From Alteromonadaceae bacterium XY-R5 (lineage in GTDB: Bacteria; Pseudomonadota; Gammaproteobacteria; Enterobacterales; Alteromonadaceae), in assembly GCA_001660395.1 (NCBI GenBank), contig LXWE01000002.1:868001-932000 (forward strand): a stretch of DNA of 64,000 nt. Direction: 5' to 3'. Under the pieces are notes generated by a model. The model was given only the letters and a program-made list of their open reading frames with translations. It was not told where the DNA came from and made no database searches. Of the stretch, positions 6,651 through 13,692 are shown one piece after another (the stretch's first letter is position 1; each line of letters starts with the position of its first letter). The position numbers and the translations under genes were made by a program.

Positions 6651-8333
6651 TCAGCTCGGAGGTGACGGTTTGAGCGTCCAATGCTGTTTCTGAATCGGGA
6701 TAAACTTGTTAGCCAGCCGAAAGCCTGCGAGCTTAGGGAAGGGCAGACCACCATAGCGATTGCAGGTATGGGTTATCTCGCCTGTGTCATAGTCGATAAT
6801 TTCTTCTGGTTTTGATGAGTATTCGAGGGCCAGAGGTCGGTTATCACGGGGTATGTGAGTTCCACCCATGGCAATAACATATGCGGCCCAATCTGAGCTA
6901 TCCGCATGTTTGCGGATTTGTTCTAACTGGTTGCAGTCAGATTCATCCAGTTTTCTGAGTTCTCGCCACAAGGTAACACTGGGGCCACCGATAAACTGAA
7001 ATTGGCGAATGCTGTTTAGGCTTGCCCATGAACGAATACGGCGCGCCGTGACTTTTGATTCATTGCCATAGGTATCATGTGACAGGTATTCACCATCAAT
7101 GTTCTTAGCGACATATTTGGCAACATAACCAGCAGCATCGCCCTTACTTGGATCTATCCCCACGCATTTATAGCGGTATGCTTTTGCGCCAGTTTCATTG
7201 CTATCTTCGGCTAAGGCATAGGCTTTGATGATGGCACGAATTTGGGTCTGTTCATCAGGATGCATGAACAACATCAGGTGCCAGTGGGGTGAACCGTCAT
7301 GATGTGGCTCAGTTACCCGAACGCCATACACACGCAGAGTATTGCGGTCTAGTTTTGCTCGTATGCGTTGCCACACATTGCAGAGATAGTCGTTGGCTTC
7401 TTTGGTCGTGGTGCCATCATATTTGGGGTTAGGCTGGCCGTTAGTTCTATGGGAATGCATTCGGGAAGGTACGGTAATCGTATAAAAGTCTCCCACATGG
7501 CCCATGTGTTGAGCCACTTCTTCAAACCCACGGATTCTTACCATCATTTCACAGCGTCTGACATGAGGGTTAGAAACTGTGTGTTCAGCCACTTCTTTGA
7601 GTGAAAATGACTGTCCATCGGCATTTTCGATGAAGGTACTTTCCATATAGGCCAGAGACATAGCTTGCTGCCATTCCCAATTGCGTAAGGCGTTATCGCT
7701 GCAATAGCTGCCATTTTGCTGATTTACTAAACTGCATTGGCGTTGAACATGCTCGATAGTTTTTGCGGCTAGTTTCTTTATTCTCAGGAACCATACCCTT
7801 GGACATGCTGCTTTATTTAGAAATTCTTGCTCTGAGGACGAGTCGGGAAGCGACAAATTGTAGTGATTAAATAGTTCGGAGCAGAATTTAACTGCATCTG
7901 GTTGACCATAAGCGGCTATGTACTTGCCGCACAGTGCAGACTTTTTCTCAGCGAATTGCTTTAGTTCTCGAAGATCATCGCTCAGGTTCAGGTCATGTAT
8001 TTGGAGCTGCTTTTTGAGGTTAAGCATAAATAGGTTTGCTTGCACATGGCTTTGGCGCTGGCAGACACGCACGTATTCGTGGGCCACTTCATAGGCGAGA
8101 GTAGGGTAGGCATTGAAGAAGTTTTTACGGAATTTACGGCAATCGCGGGTGCCAAAATCGTGAGTCAGAGCCTCAGATTTAGTGACAGAATCCTGCCAAT
8201 CAAAGCCATTTTTCGGCCATTCTGGGGACGTTTCTTGACCCGCATAGACCTGTGTGAAATTTGGGGGGGAATTGCTGGAGCCCTTGAGGAGTAAGGGCTC
8301 TGGCGGTCTAGAGTGGTCTAGACCGCTAGAGGT
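6651..8333 (-). CDS. Rolling-circle replication initiator (phage GPA family), start codon missing in the integrated form
   Basis: The protein carries the marks of an HUH endonuclease of the P2 gpA type. The HUH motif is PHWHLMLF. The paired-tyrosine motif GYVAKYVAKNI has two Tyr three residues apart. Counted from a GTG at 8087 (478 residues) these are H268/H270 and Y321/Y325. Coding-like sequence clearly continues upstream of that GTG, for example EWPKNGFDWQDSV and FRKNFFNAYPTLAY. It runs without a stop or ATG to the attachment site at 8334 and into ssrA. In a circularised element the frame gains an ATG at 785-787, giving 571 residues. The N-terminal 50 residues are Ser/Pro/Thr-rich. It would nick the element's origin and start replication after excision. 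Confidence 0.85.
   Translation of the reverse strand, partial: TSSGLDHSRPPEPLLLKGSSNSPPNFTQVYAGQETSPEWPKNGFDWQDSVTKSEALTHDFGTRDCRKFRKNFFNAYPTLAYEVAHEYVRVCQRQSHVQANLFMLNLKKQLQIHDLNLSDDLRELKQFAEKKSALCGKYIAAYGQPDAVKFCSELFNHYNLSLPDSSSEQEFLNKAACPRVWFLRIKKLAAKTIEHVQRQCSLVNQQNGSYCSDNALRNWEWQQAMSLAYMESTFIENADGQSFSLKEVAEHTVSNPHVRRCEMMVRIRGFEEVAQHMGHVGDFYTITVPSRMHSHRTNGQPNPKYDGTTTKEANDYLCNVWQRIRAKLDRNTLRVYGVRVTEPHHDGSPHWHLMLFMHPDEQTQIRAIIKAYALAEDSNETGAKAYRYKCVGIDPSKGDAAGYVAKYVAKNIDGEYLSHDTYGNESKVTARRIRSWASLNSIRQFQFIGGPSVTLWRELRKLDESDCNQLEQIRKHADSSDWAAYVIAMGGTHIPRDNRPLALEYSSKPEEIIDYDTGEITHTCNRYGGLPFPKLAGFRLANKFIPIQKQHWTLKPSPPS
8278..8326 (-). repeat. Tandem hairpins in the 5' coding part of rep, just past the tmRNA 3' end
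   Basis: There are two perfect inverted repeats: GCGGTCTAGA/TCTAGACCGC with a 4-nt loop (8303-8326) and GAGCCCTT/AAGGGCTC with a 7-nt loop (8278-8300). They start 10 nt downstream of the mature tmRNA end. No T-run follows on the minus strand, so neither is an ordinary terminator. They could be integrase arm sites, RNA stabilisers or attenuators. Confidence 0.65.
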
Positions 8334-8359
8334 ATTGGTGGAGCTGGCGGGAGTTGAAC
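8334..8359. repeat. Right attachment site within ssrA
   Basis: This 26-bp repeat is identical to 755-780. Here it forms the intact 3' end of tmRNA: the acceptor-stem strand CAGCTCC followed by ACCA. The element re-creates the tmRNA end, so integration does not destroy the gene. Confidence 0.93.
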
Positions 8360-8696
8360 CCGCGTCCAGAAAGCCTAAACTATTGGTACTACATGCTTAG
8401 TTTGTCTTTTATTTAACTACTTTGAACTCCGACAAACAGGATTTCTTGTAGCTGGCCTGATACTATTTCGCGGTTCAACCTCAGACAAGTTTCCCTCGCT
8501 ATCCTATTGGTATGACCTTCCAAAATCTCCGCTAATAGGAAGAGCTGGAGTGGAAGGGCCTATGCCGGTTATTAAGCGGCTAGTGCGTAGTTTTCGTCGT
8601 TTGCGACTACTTTAAAGCGGTTTATTTAAGAGGCCAACCGCATCCTCTGCATGCACCTCAAGCGTCGTGAATCCTGTCGAATCCTAAATCAGCCCC
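8336..8696 (-). ncRNA. ssrA: Transfer-messenger RNA (tmRNA)
   Basis: The 361-nt RNA begins GGGGCTGATTTAGGATTCGA and ends CAGCTCCACCA on the minus strand, and the two ends pair as an acceptor stem. The tag reading frame (GCA at 8602-8604 to GCT at 8575-8577, followed by two TAA) encodes ANDENYALAA. tmRNA rescues stalled ribosomes together with SmpB, which is encoded next door, and marks the products for proteolysis by ClpXP/ClpAP. The element is integrated at its 3' end, and its natural terminator now lies at 721-745. Confidence 0.97.
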
Positions 8697-8796
8697 GATA
8701 AACAGGTTGCTAATGTGTAACACTTAAGCTGTAAGGTCATGATACCACAAGTGAAACCACTTGGGAGACCTGGTATTAAAAATTCTGTCTGAACGG

Positions 8797-9273
8797 TTAA
8801 ACTTTATGCTTCATCATGCGCTCTTTTTCACGCGCCCAATCACGTTCTTTAATTGTGTCGCGTTTATCATGGCTTTGTTTACCTTTGGCCAGATAAATTT
8901 CGACTTTCACCCAGTTCTGTTTCCAGTACATGGCGGTGGAGACAATGGAGTAACCCTGACGATCTCTTGCTCCCATTAAACGATCAAGTTCACGTTTGTT
9001 CAGTAACAGTTTGCGACTGCGTTCTGCATCGCAGAAAACGTGGCTTGAGGCCTGATTTAATGGAGTAATACGCGAGCCAACCAGATAGGCTTCGCCGTTT
9101 TGGATAATGACATAAGTATCTGTCAGGTTAACTTTACCTGCGCGGATACTCTTAACTTCCCAACCTTGCAGGGAAATACCGGCCTCGAACTTGTCCTCAA
9201 GGAAATATTCGTGACGCGCCTTTTTATTTAAGGCGATGGTACTGCTGGTGTTTTTTGACTTCTTCTTGCTCAT
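8797..9273 (-). CDS. smpB: SsrA-binding protein SmpB
   Basis: This 158-residue, full-length SmpB binds tmRNA and delivers it to stalled ribosomes. Recognisable parts are the N-terminal lysine-rich start, the [22 protein letters not shown] strands of the OB-fold and the [14 protein letters not shown] loop. The basic C-terminal tail ([19 protein letters not shown]) enters the mRNA channel. It is on the same strand as ssrA, 100 bp upstream of it, the conserved gammaproteobacterial arrangement, and divergent from ratA. Confidence 0.97.
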   Translation of the reverse strand: MSKKKSKNTSSTIALNKKARHEYFLEDKFEAGISLQGWEVKSIRAGKVNLTDTYVIIQNGEAYLVGSRITPLNQASSHVFCDAERSRKLLLNKRELDRLMGARDRQGYSIVSTAMYWKQNWVKVEIYLAKGKQSHDKRDTIKERDWAREKERMMKHKV

Positions 9274-9409
9274 GGCCGCGTATTATACCCATCTAACAGG
9301 TTTTGTCTTTATGTGCCTGTAAAAAAACAGGCGATTGAACTGGCAGGCTTTTTGTGTGGTAAACTGCGCTGATAATTATGGGCGATTTTGACAATTTCAA
9401 GGAGATTTA

Positions 9410-9841
9410 ATGCCCAGTGTGAATCGCAGCGCGTTAGTTGCTTTTAGTGCTGAATCTATGTTCGATTTAGTCAATGATGTGGCTGCCTATCCCCAGTTTC
9501 TGCCTGGTTGTGCCGATACTAAAGTGTTGCACGCCGACGAAGAACAGATGAAAGCCTCTGTAATGATTTCAAAAGCAGGCGTGAAACAATGGTTTACGAC
9601 GCAAAACCAGCTAAGCCGTGGTCATTATATAAAGATGGAATTGGTTGAGGGACCATTTTCTAAACTGACAGGCGGCTGGACGTTTACGCCATTAGCAGAA
9701 GATGCCTGTAAAATTGAGCTGAATCTGGAGTTTGATTTTTCGAGCAAGCTGGCCGAAATGGCCTTCGGTAAAGTGTTTAATGCGATTGCGAGCAGTATGG
9801 TGAAGGCATTTTCTGATCGCGCAAAAGAGGTGTATCTGTGA
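9410..9841 (+). CDS. ratA: RatA-family START/COQ10 protein
   Basis: This 143-residue protein has the polyketide cyclase/START-like fold of the Coq10/RatA family. Typical elements are the N-terminal [21 protein letters not shown] and the C-terminal amphipathic helix [17 protein letters not shown]. Members bind hydrophobic ligands such as ubiquinone; in E. coli RatA is reported to inhibit 70S ribosome assembly. Context agrees, as the gene is divergent from smpB and directly upstream of rnfH with a 4-nt GTGA overlap. SD: AAGGAG about 8 nt before the ATG. Confidence 0.92.
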   Translation: MPSVNRSALVAFSAESMFDLVNDVAAYPQFLPGCADTKVLHADEEQMKASVMISKAGVKQWFTTQNQLSRGHYIKMELVEGPFSKLTGGWTFTPLAEDACKIELNLEFDFSSKLAEMAFGKVFNAIASSMVKAFSDRAKEVYL

Positions 9842-10176
9842 CCGAAAAGCAAATTGCTGTAGAAGTAGCCTATGCAAACCCAGGTAAACAAGCGTTATTA
9901 GAAGTGGTGGTCGAGCAGGGCACTACAGTTGAGCAAGCTGTAAAAGCTTCCGGCATTTTACAACGCTTCAGCGATATTGATTTAACGGTGAATAAACTCG
10001 GCATCTGGAGTCGCGTATGTAAGCTCACCGATGAAGTGCGTGACGGCGACAGAATTGAAATTTATCGCCCACTAATTGCCGATCCTAAAGAAGTGCGCAA
10101 GCGCAGGGCCGAGAAAGCCAAAGATGAAGGCCGAGCTGATAAAGTGACCGGCGGTCGCCCTAAAAAATTAGGTTAA
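9838..10176 (+). CDS. rnfH: RnfH-family ubiquitin-like protein
   Basis: The 112-residue product has a beta-grasp fold ([18 protein letters not shown] type start, then [15 protein letters not shown]). The conserved VGIWSR-like segment reads [11 protein letters not shown], and the [13 protein letters not shown]-like segment reads [19 protein letters not shown]. The C-terminal tail is Lys/Arg-rich. The family is also called RatB or UPF0125; its function is unclear. The start is GTG at 9838, overlapping the ratA stop, so the two genes are probably translationally coupled. Confidence 0.93.
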   Translation: MTEKQIAVEVAYANPGKQALLEVVVEQGTTVEQAVKASGILQRFSDIDLTVNKLGIWSRVCKLTDEVRDGDRIEIYRPLIADPKEVRKRRAEKAKDEGRADKVTGGRPKKLG

Positions 10177-10216
10177 TCTAACGGCTGAAGTGACTCAGCC
10201 TGCTTCAGGGAAGAAG

Positions 10217-11461
10217 ATGAACAAATCAGCATATATGCTGTGGCAGGGCCAGGTGATCAGCCAATTAGGGAGCCAGGCCTTTTCACTCGTGATGATGTTC
10301 TGGCTGATGGAACAAACCAATTCGGCGGCCTTTGTTGGGACTGTGGTTTTAGCAACTATGTTGATTGGCATTTTATTGATGCCAGTTGGAGGCCTGCTGG
10401 CGGATCGGTTTAATCGTAAATCTATCCTTATCACTGTCGATCTCGTCAGGGGCGTGTGTGTCCTGATGCTCGCGGCCTTTCTTTTTACCCACACAGCATC
10501 AACAGCCGCAATAACAGCGTTTGTGGTAATGGCGATGATTAACGCTGCGATGAAAGCGATATTTCAACCCACTATTGATGCCAGTATTCCTGAATTAGTT
10601 TCCGCAAAGGCGTTATCCAAAACCCTGGCATGGTTTAGCGGTTCTGCGCAGCTGACGCAAATATGTGGGCAGCTCGCTGGCGGCATCTTTTACCGCATTT
10701 TAGGTGCGCCAATTCTGTTGCTCTTTGATGGTTTGAGTTATGTCATCTCTGCCATGTTCATTATGGCGATTCCTGCCACACAGTTTACTTGTCGACAGGG
10801 CCCCGACCACAAAACAGTAAGCTCTGTATGGCGCGATTTAGGCCGCGGATGGCATTATTTACGCCAGCATAACGGTCTTTGGTTTACCTTATGGCTGTTA
10901 TCGGGTGTGAATTTTTTCTATGGACCATTTCTACTACTGCTGCCGTTTTTTGTGTCTACGCATCTAGGACTGGATGCAAATTGGTATGGCTTTTTTCTGG
11001 CGGCAATGGCAGCTGGTAGTATTGTTGGATTGTCAGTTGCACCTAAATTGGCGCAACGCTTTGCACAAAAGCCTTTGTTGATTGGTGGGGCGTTGGCATT
11101 TTCTGCGTTTGGTTTTATGGCCATGGGATTGAGTACTATGGCACTACCTGGTTTGTGTTTTATTTTTATGGCCGGGTTGGGACTGAGTATTTTTAACCTG
11201 CTGATTTTAACGCAACTTCAATTGTCCATTCCCTCAGAGTTAAGAGGCCGGGTACTCAGTTTTGTTGGTATGCTGGCTGGGGCAATGCTGCCATTAGGCT
11301 TATGGCTGGGTGGTATCAGCGCAGAGATGAGTGGTCTGCCGGTATCTGTATTTTACGTATTTGATGGGCTGTGCGTTTTAGTGTTGGCGACGTTGCTCGT
11401 ATTGAGTAAACAAAGTCGCCAATTTCTCATTCAATCTGGCAAAGACACCCGTCTGGCTTAA
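10217..11461 (+). CDS. MFS transporter, EntS-like exporter
   Basis: This is a major facilitator permease with about 12 membrane helices (414 residues from this ATG). The motif GGLLADRFNRKSIL after helix 2 is the MFS motif A, and the GQVISQLGSQAF start is typical of the MFS_3/EntS-like group that exports siderophores or drugs. The start is uncertain: an in-frame GTG at 10190 is also open, but the ATG at 10217 has AGGGAAG just upstream. It follows rnfH and converges with the BCCT gene, overlapping its stop by 4 bp. The substrate cannot be told from the sequence. Confidence 0.85.
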   Translation: MNKSAYMLWQGQVISQLGSQAFSLVMMFWLMEQTNSAAFVGTVVLATMLIGILLMPVGGLLADRFNRKSILITVDLVRGVCVLMLAAFLFTHTASTAAITAFVVMAMINAAMKAIFQPTIDASIPELVSAKALSKTLAWFSGSAQLTQICGQLAGGIFYRILGAPILLLFDGLSYVISAMFIMAIPATQFTCRQGPDHKTVSSVWRDLGRGWHYLRQHNGLWFTLWLLSGVNFFYGPFLLLLPFFVSTHLGLDANWYGFFLAAMAAGSIVGLSVAPKLAQRFAQKPLLIGGALAFSAFGFMAMGLSTMALPGLCFIFMAGLGLSIFNLLILTQLQLSIPSELRGRVLSFVGMLAGAMLPLGLWLGGISAEMSGLPVSVFYVFDGLCVLVLATLLVLSKQSRQFLIQSGKDTRLA

Positions 11462-13422
11462 TTCAGTAAATGTAAAAAATGCTGATGCTTATGGAAATGG
11501 TCGATGACGTCGTTGATCACTGCATTCTTAGACCAGCCCATAATGTCATAATTCTGACCGCCTTCTTTTAAGTGGACTTCTGCCCGGTAGTAGGTAAGGT
11601 CATCATTATCTTCATTTATCGCCTGTATATGAGGTTGCTGCTCTTTACTCAGGTAAATTGCATAAACGAAATTGGGCGAGTCCCCGAGTTTGACTTCTAG
11701 CTGCAATGACCTTTCCTGCTGGTTTAGTTCGGTTTTAAAGCCAAGACGCTGAAATTCCTTACTCACATCCGAAAGTGCGGTATAGCCAACACGCTGCATG
11801 AAATTGTGCACGGCTTTACGGTTAGGAAACGAGATGATGTTTTCGAGTCGGTCTTTCCAGCCTTCGTCAGATGCTGGTGGTAAACCAACAGATGCATGAA
11901 TTTGTAAGCTTTCCTGCTTAAAGGCTTCTACTCTGAGGGCTTTTAACAATCCATAAACGGCAATCAATAATACAATGGCGAATGGTAGTGCTGAGGCGAT
12001 GGTCATGGTTTGTAAGGCATTCAGGCCGCCCGCATAGAGTAAAATTGCTGCTACTACGCCAACGGCGACAGCCCAGTAGATCCGCTGCCAAACCGGCGTG
12101 TCATTACGACCATTTGAACACAAAATATCGACTACCATGGCACCTGAATCACAGGAGGTGACGAAAAATACCACCACCATTAAAATAGCGATGACATTGA
12201 GGACGGTATCAAATGGGAAGTGCTGCAGAAATACGAATAAGGCAACGGAGGTGTCTTGTTTTACCATGTCAGCCAAATCGGTCTGGCCCTGGTTAAGCAC
12301 TAAATCAATGGCGCTGTTGCCGAATATGGTCATCCACAACAGGGTAAATGCAGTTGGGATCAGCAATACCCCGATAACAAATTCTCGCAGAGTTCTGCCA
12401 TATGAAATACGGGCGATAAACAGGCCAACAAATGGTGCCCATGCCAGCCACCATCCCCAATAGAATATCGTCCAACCGCCAATCCAGTCGGTCTTTTGAT
12501 AGGTGTATAAATTAAAGGTGTTGCGCACAATATCAGATAAATATGCGCCGGTATTTTGCACGTAGGCCTGCAACAAAAATACCGTTGGACCCAGTACCAG
12601 AATCAACAGCATCAAGGCCACGGCCATGATCATATTAGCTTCAGACAGGCGGCGAATACCTTTTTCTAAACCTGTCACAACCGATACCACTGCAATGGCC
12701 ACTACAACAGCCATTAATATGGTCTGTACGGCTGTGGTATTAGGAATGCCTGTGACATAACTCAGGCCGGCATTGATTTGACTCACACCAAAGCCAAGAG
12801 AAGTCGAGACACCAAAAATGGTGGAGGTAACGGCAAAAATATCAATCAGGTGTCCGGGCCAGCCGTAAATTTTGTCACCGATAAGCGGATATAGCGCCGA
12901 ACGTAAGGTCAGCGGTAATTTATGACGGTACGAGAAATATCCCAGTACTAACGCCACAACTGCGTAAATTGCCCATGCGTGCAATCCCCAGTGAAAGAAG
13001 GTAGTTTTCATTGCTTCTTTTACTGCTGCAATCGACTGCGGTTCGGCCGTTGGCGGCGCCTGAAAATGCATGATGGGCTCTGCCACACCAAAAAACATCA
13101 AACCTATGCCCATGCCTGCGGCAAACAGCATAGATAGCCAGGTCAGCATACCAAACTGAGGTTTGGCATGATCTGGCCCTAAACGAATGTCTCCATAGCG
13201 AGAAACTCCAAGAAACACGGCAAACAGCAGAAACAGTGCAACAGACAAAACGTAGAACCAACTGCCGTTGGTGACTAAGGTTGACTGGAGTTGGTCGAAA
13301 AATGCATCGGCCTGTTCAGGCATGCTGGCGGCAAAGGCCAAAAGTAAGGCAATAAGCGCTGAGGCTGGCACAAACACCTTAAGGTTTAATTGTGCTGGTT
13401 GTTCTTGTGGTGAGGTAGACAT
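11458..13422 (-). CDS. BCCT-family choline/betaine transporter (BetT-like)
   Basis: This 654-residue secondary transporter has 12 predicted helices and the BCCT signature around WTIFYWGWWLAWAPFVGLF. The first helices carry GMGIGLMFFGVAEP, the glycine-rich stretch that binds the trimethylammonium substrate. A cytoplasmic C-terminal domain of about 150 residues (from about 505) matches BetT rather than the shorter betaine carriers. It would import choline or glycine betaine as osmoprotectant. No betAB genes are nearby. Confidence 0.9.
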   Translation of the reverse strand: MSTSPQEQPAQLNLKVFVPASALIALLLAFAASMPEQADAFFDQLQSTLVTNGSWFYVLSVALFLLFAVFLGVSRYGDIRLGPDHAKPQFGMLTWLSMLFAAGMGIGLMFFGVAEPIMHFQAPPTAEPQSIAAVKEAMKTTFFHWGLHAWAIYAVVALVLGYFSYRHKLPLTLRSALYPLIGDKIYGWPGHLIDIFAVTSTIFGVSTSLGFGVSQINAGLSYVTGIPNTTAVQTILMAVVVAIAVVSVVTGLEKGIRRLSEANMIMAVALMLLILVLGPTVFLLQAYVQNTGAYLSDIVRNTFNLYTYQKTDWIGGWTIFYWGWWLAWAPFVGLFIARISYGRTLREFVIGVLLIPTAFTLLWMTIFGNSAIDLVLNQGQTDLADMVKQDTSVALFVFLQHFPFDTVLNVIAILMVVVFFVTSCDSGAMVVDILCSNGRNDTPVWQRIYWAVAVGVVAAILLYAGGLNALQTMTIASALPFAIVLLIAVYGLLKALRVEAFKQESLQIHASVGLPPASDEGWKDRLENIISFPNRKAVHNFMQRVGYTALSDVSKEFQRLGFKTELNQQERSLQLEVKLGDSPNFVYAIYLSKEQQPHIQAINEDNDDLTYYRAEVHLKEGGQNYDIMGWSKNAVINDVIDHFHKHQHFLHLLN

Positions 13423-13692
13423 TGAGAGGCTTAGTTTCCAAAAATAATGTGTGCTGAAAGAATAATGTTTACAGTACTTTGTATTATAGATTACGTTTTT
13501 ACGTGGAGCATGTCACTTATATTGATTTGAGTTCTAACAAATAATTGTTTACCTTGTAAAAGGTTGCTGCTTTATTATTTCTGTTTTTTGGTCCTTTCTT
13601 GGTTGAATAGTGCTTTGAGTTGAAATGATGCTGAAAGGGTTTTACATCCGCTTGATGAGGAGTAACAGAAGTTAACTATTAGAATTCAATGA
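13423..13692 (+). promoter_or_regulatory. AT-rich divergent intergenic region
   Basis: This 270-bp space separates the divergent BCCT transporter and TonB-receptor genes and must hold both promoters. It is AT-rich with several T tracts. GAGGAG occurs at about 13655, too far from the ATG at 13693 to be its ribosome binding site. I cannot assign specific operators. Confidence 0.4.

Larger units (their letters stand above)
755..8359. mobile_element. 7.6-kb integrative element in ssrA
   Basis: The element is bounded by the 26-bp repeats at 755-780 and 8334-8359 and carries its own tyrosine integrase and excisionase. The other genes are a rolling-circle replication initiator of the GPA type, a membrane coiled-coil protein, two further membrane proteins, a type II toxin-antitoxin pair and a SEC-C protein. 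No capsid, tail, packaging or conjugation gene is visible. It could be a phage satellite, a mobilisable plasmid-like element or a reduced prophage. The boundaries are well supported; the lifestyle is inference. Confidence 0.9.

Noticed and set aside
6391-6693. Overlapping plus-strand frames in the GC-rich hairpin region
   Set aside because: Three frames overlap through palindromes with Pro/Arg/Cys-rich translations. None has a family, and the hairpins explain the openness.
8085-8087. GTG as the natural start of rep
   Set aside because: At least 60 residues of coding-like sequence lie upstream in frame. The GTG has no clear ribosome binding site, though it cannot be fully excluded.
8040-8294. 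Plus-strand frame near the right end of the element
   Set aside because: It is antisense to the convincing rep coding sequence and has no recognisable product.
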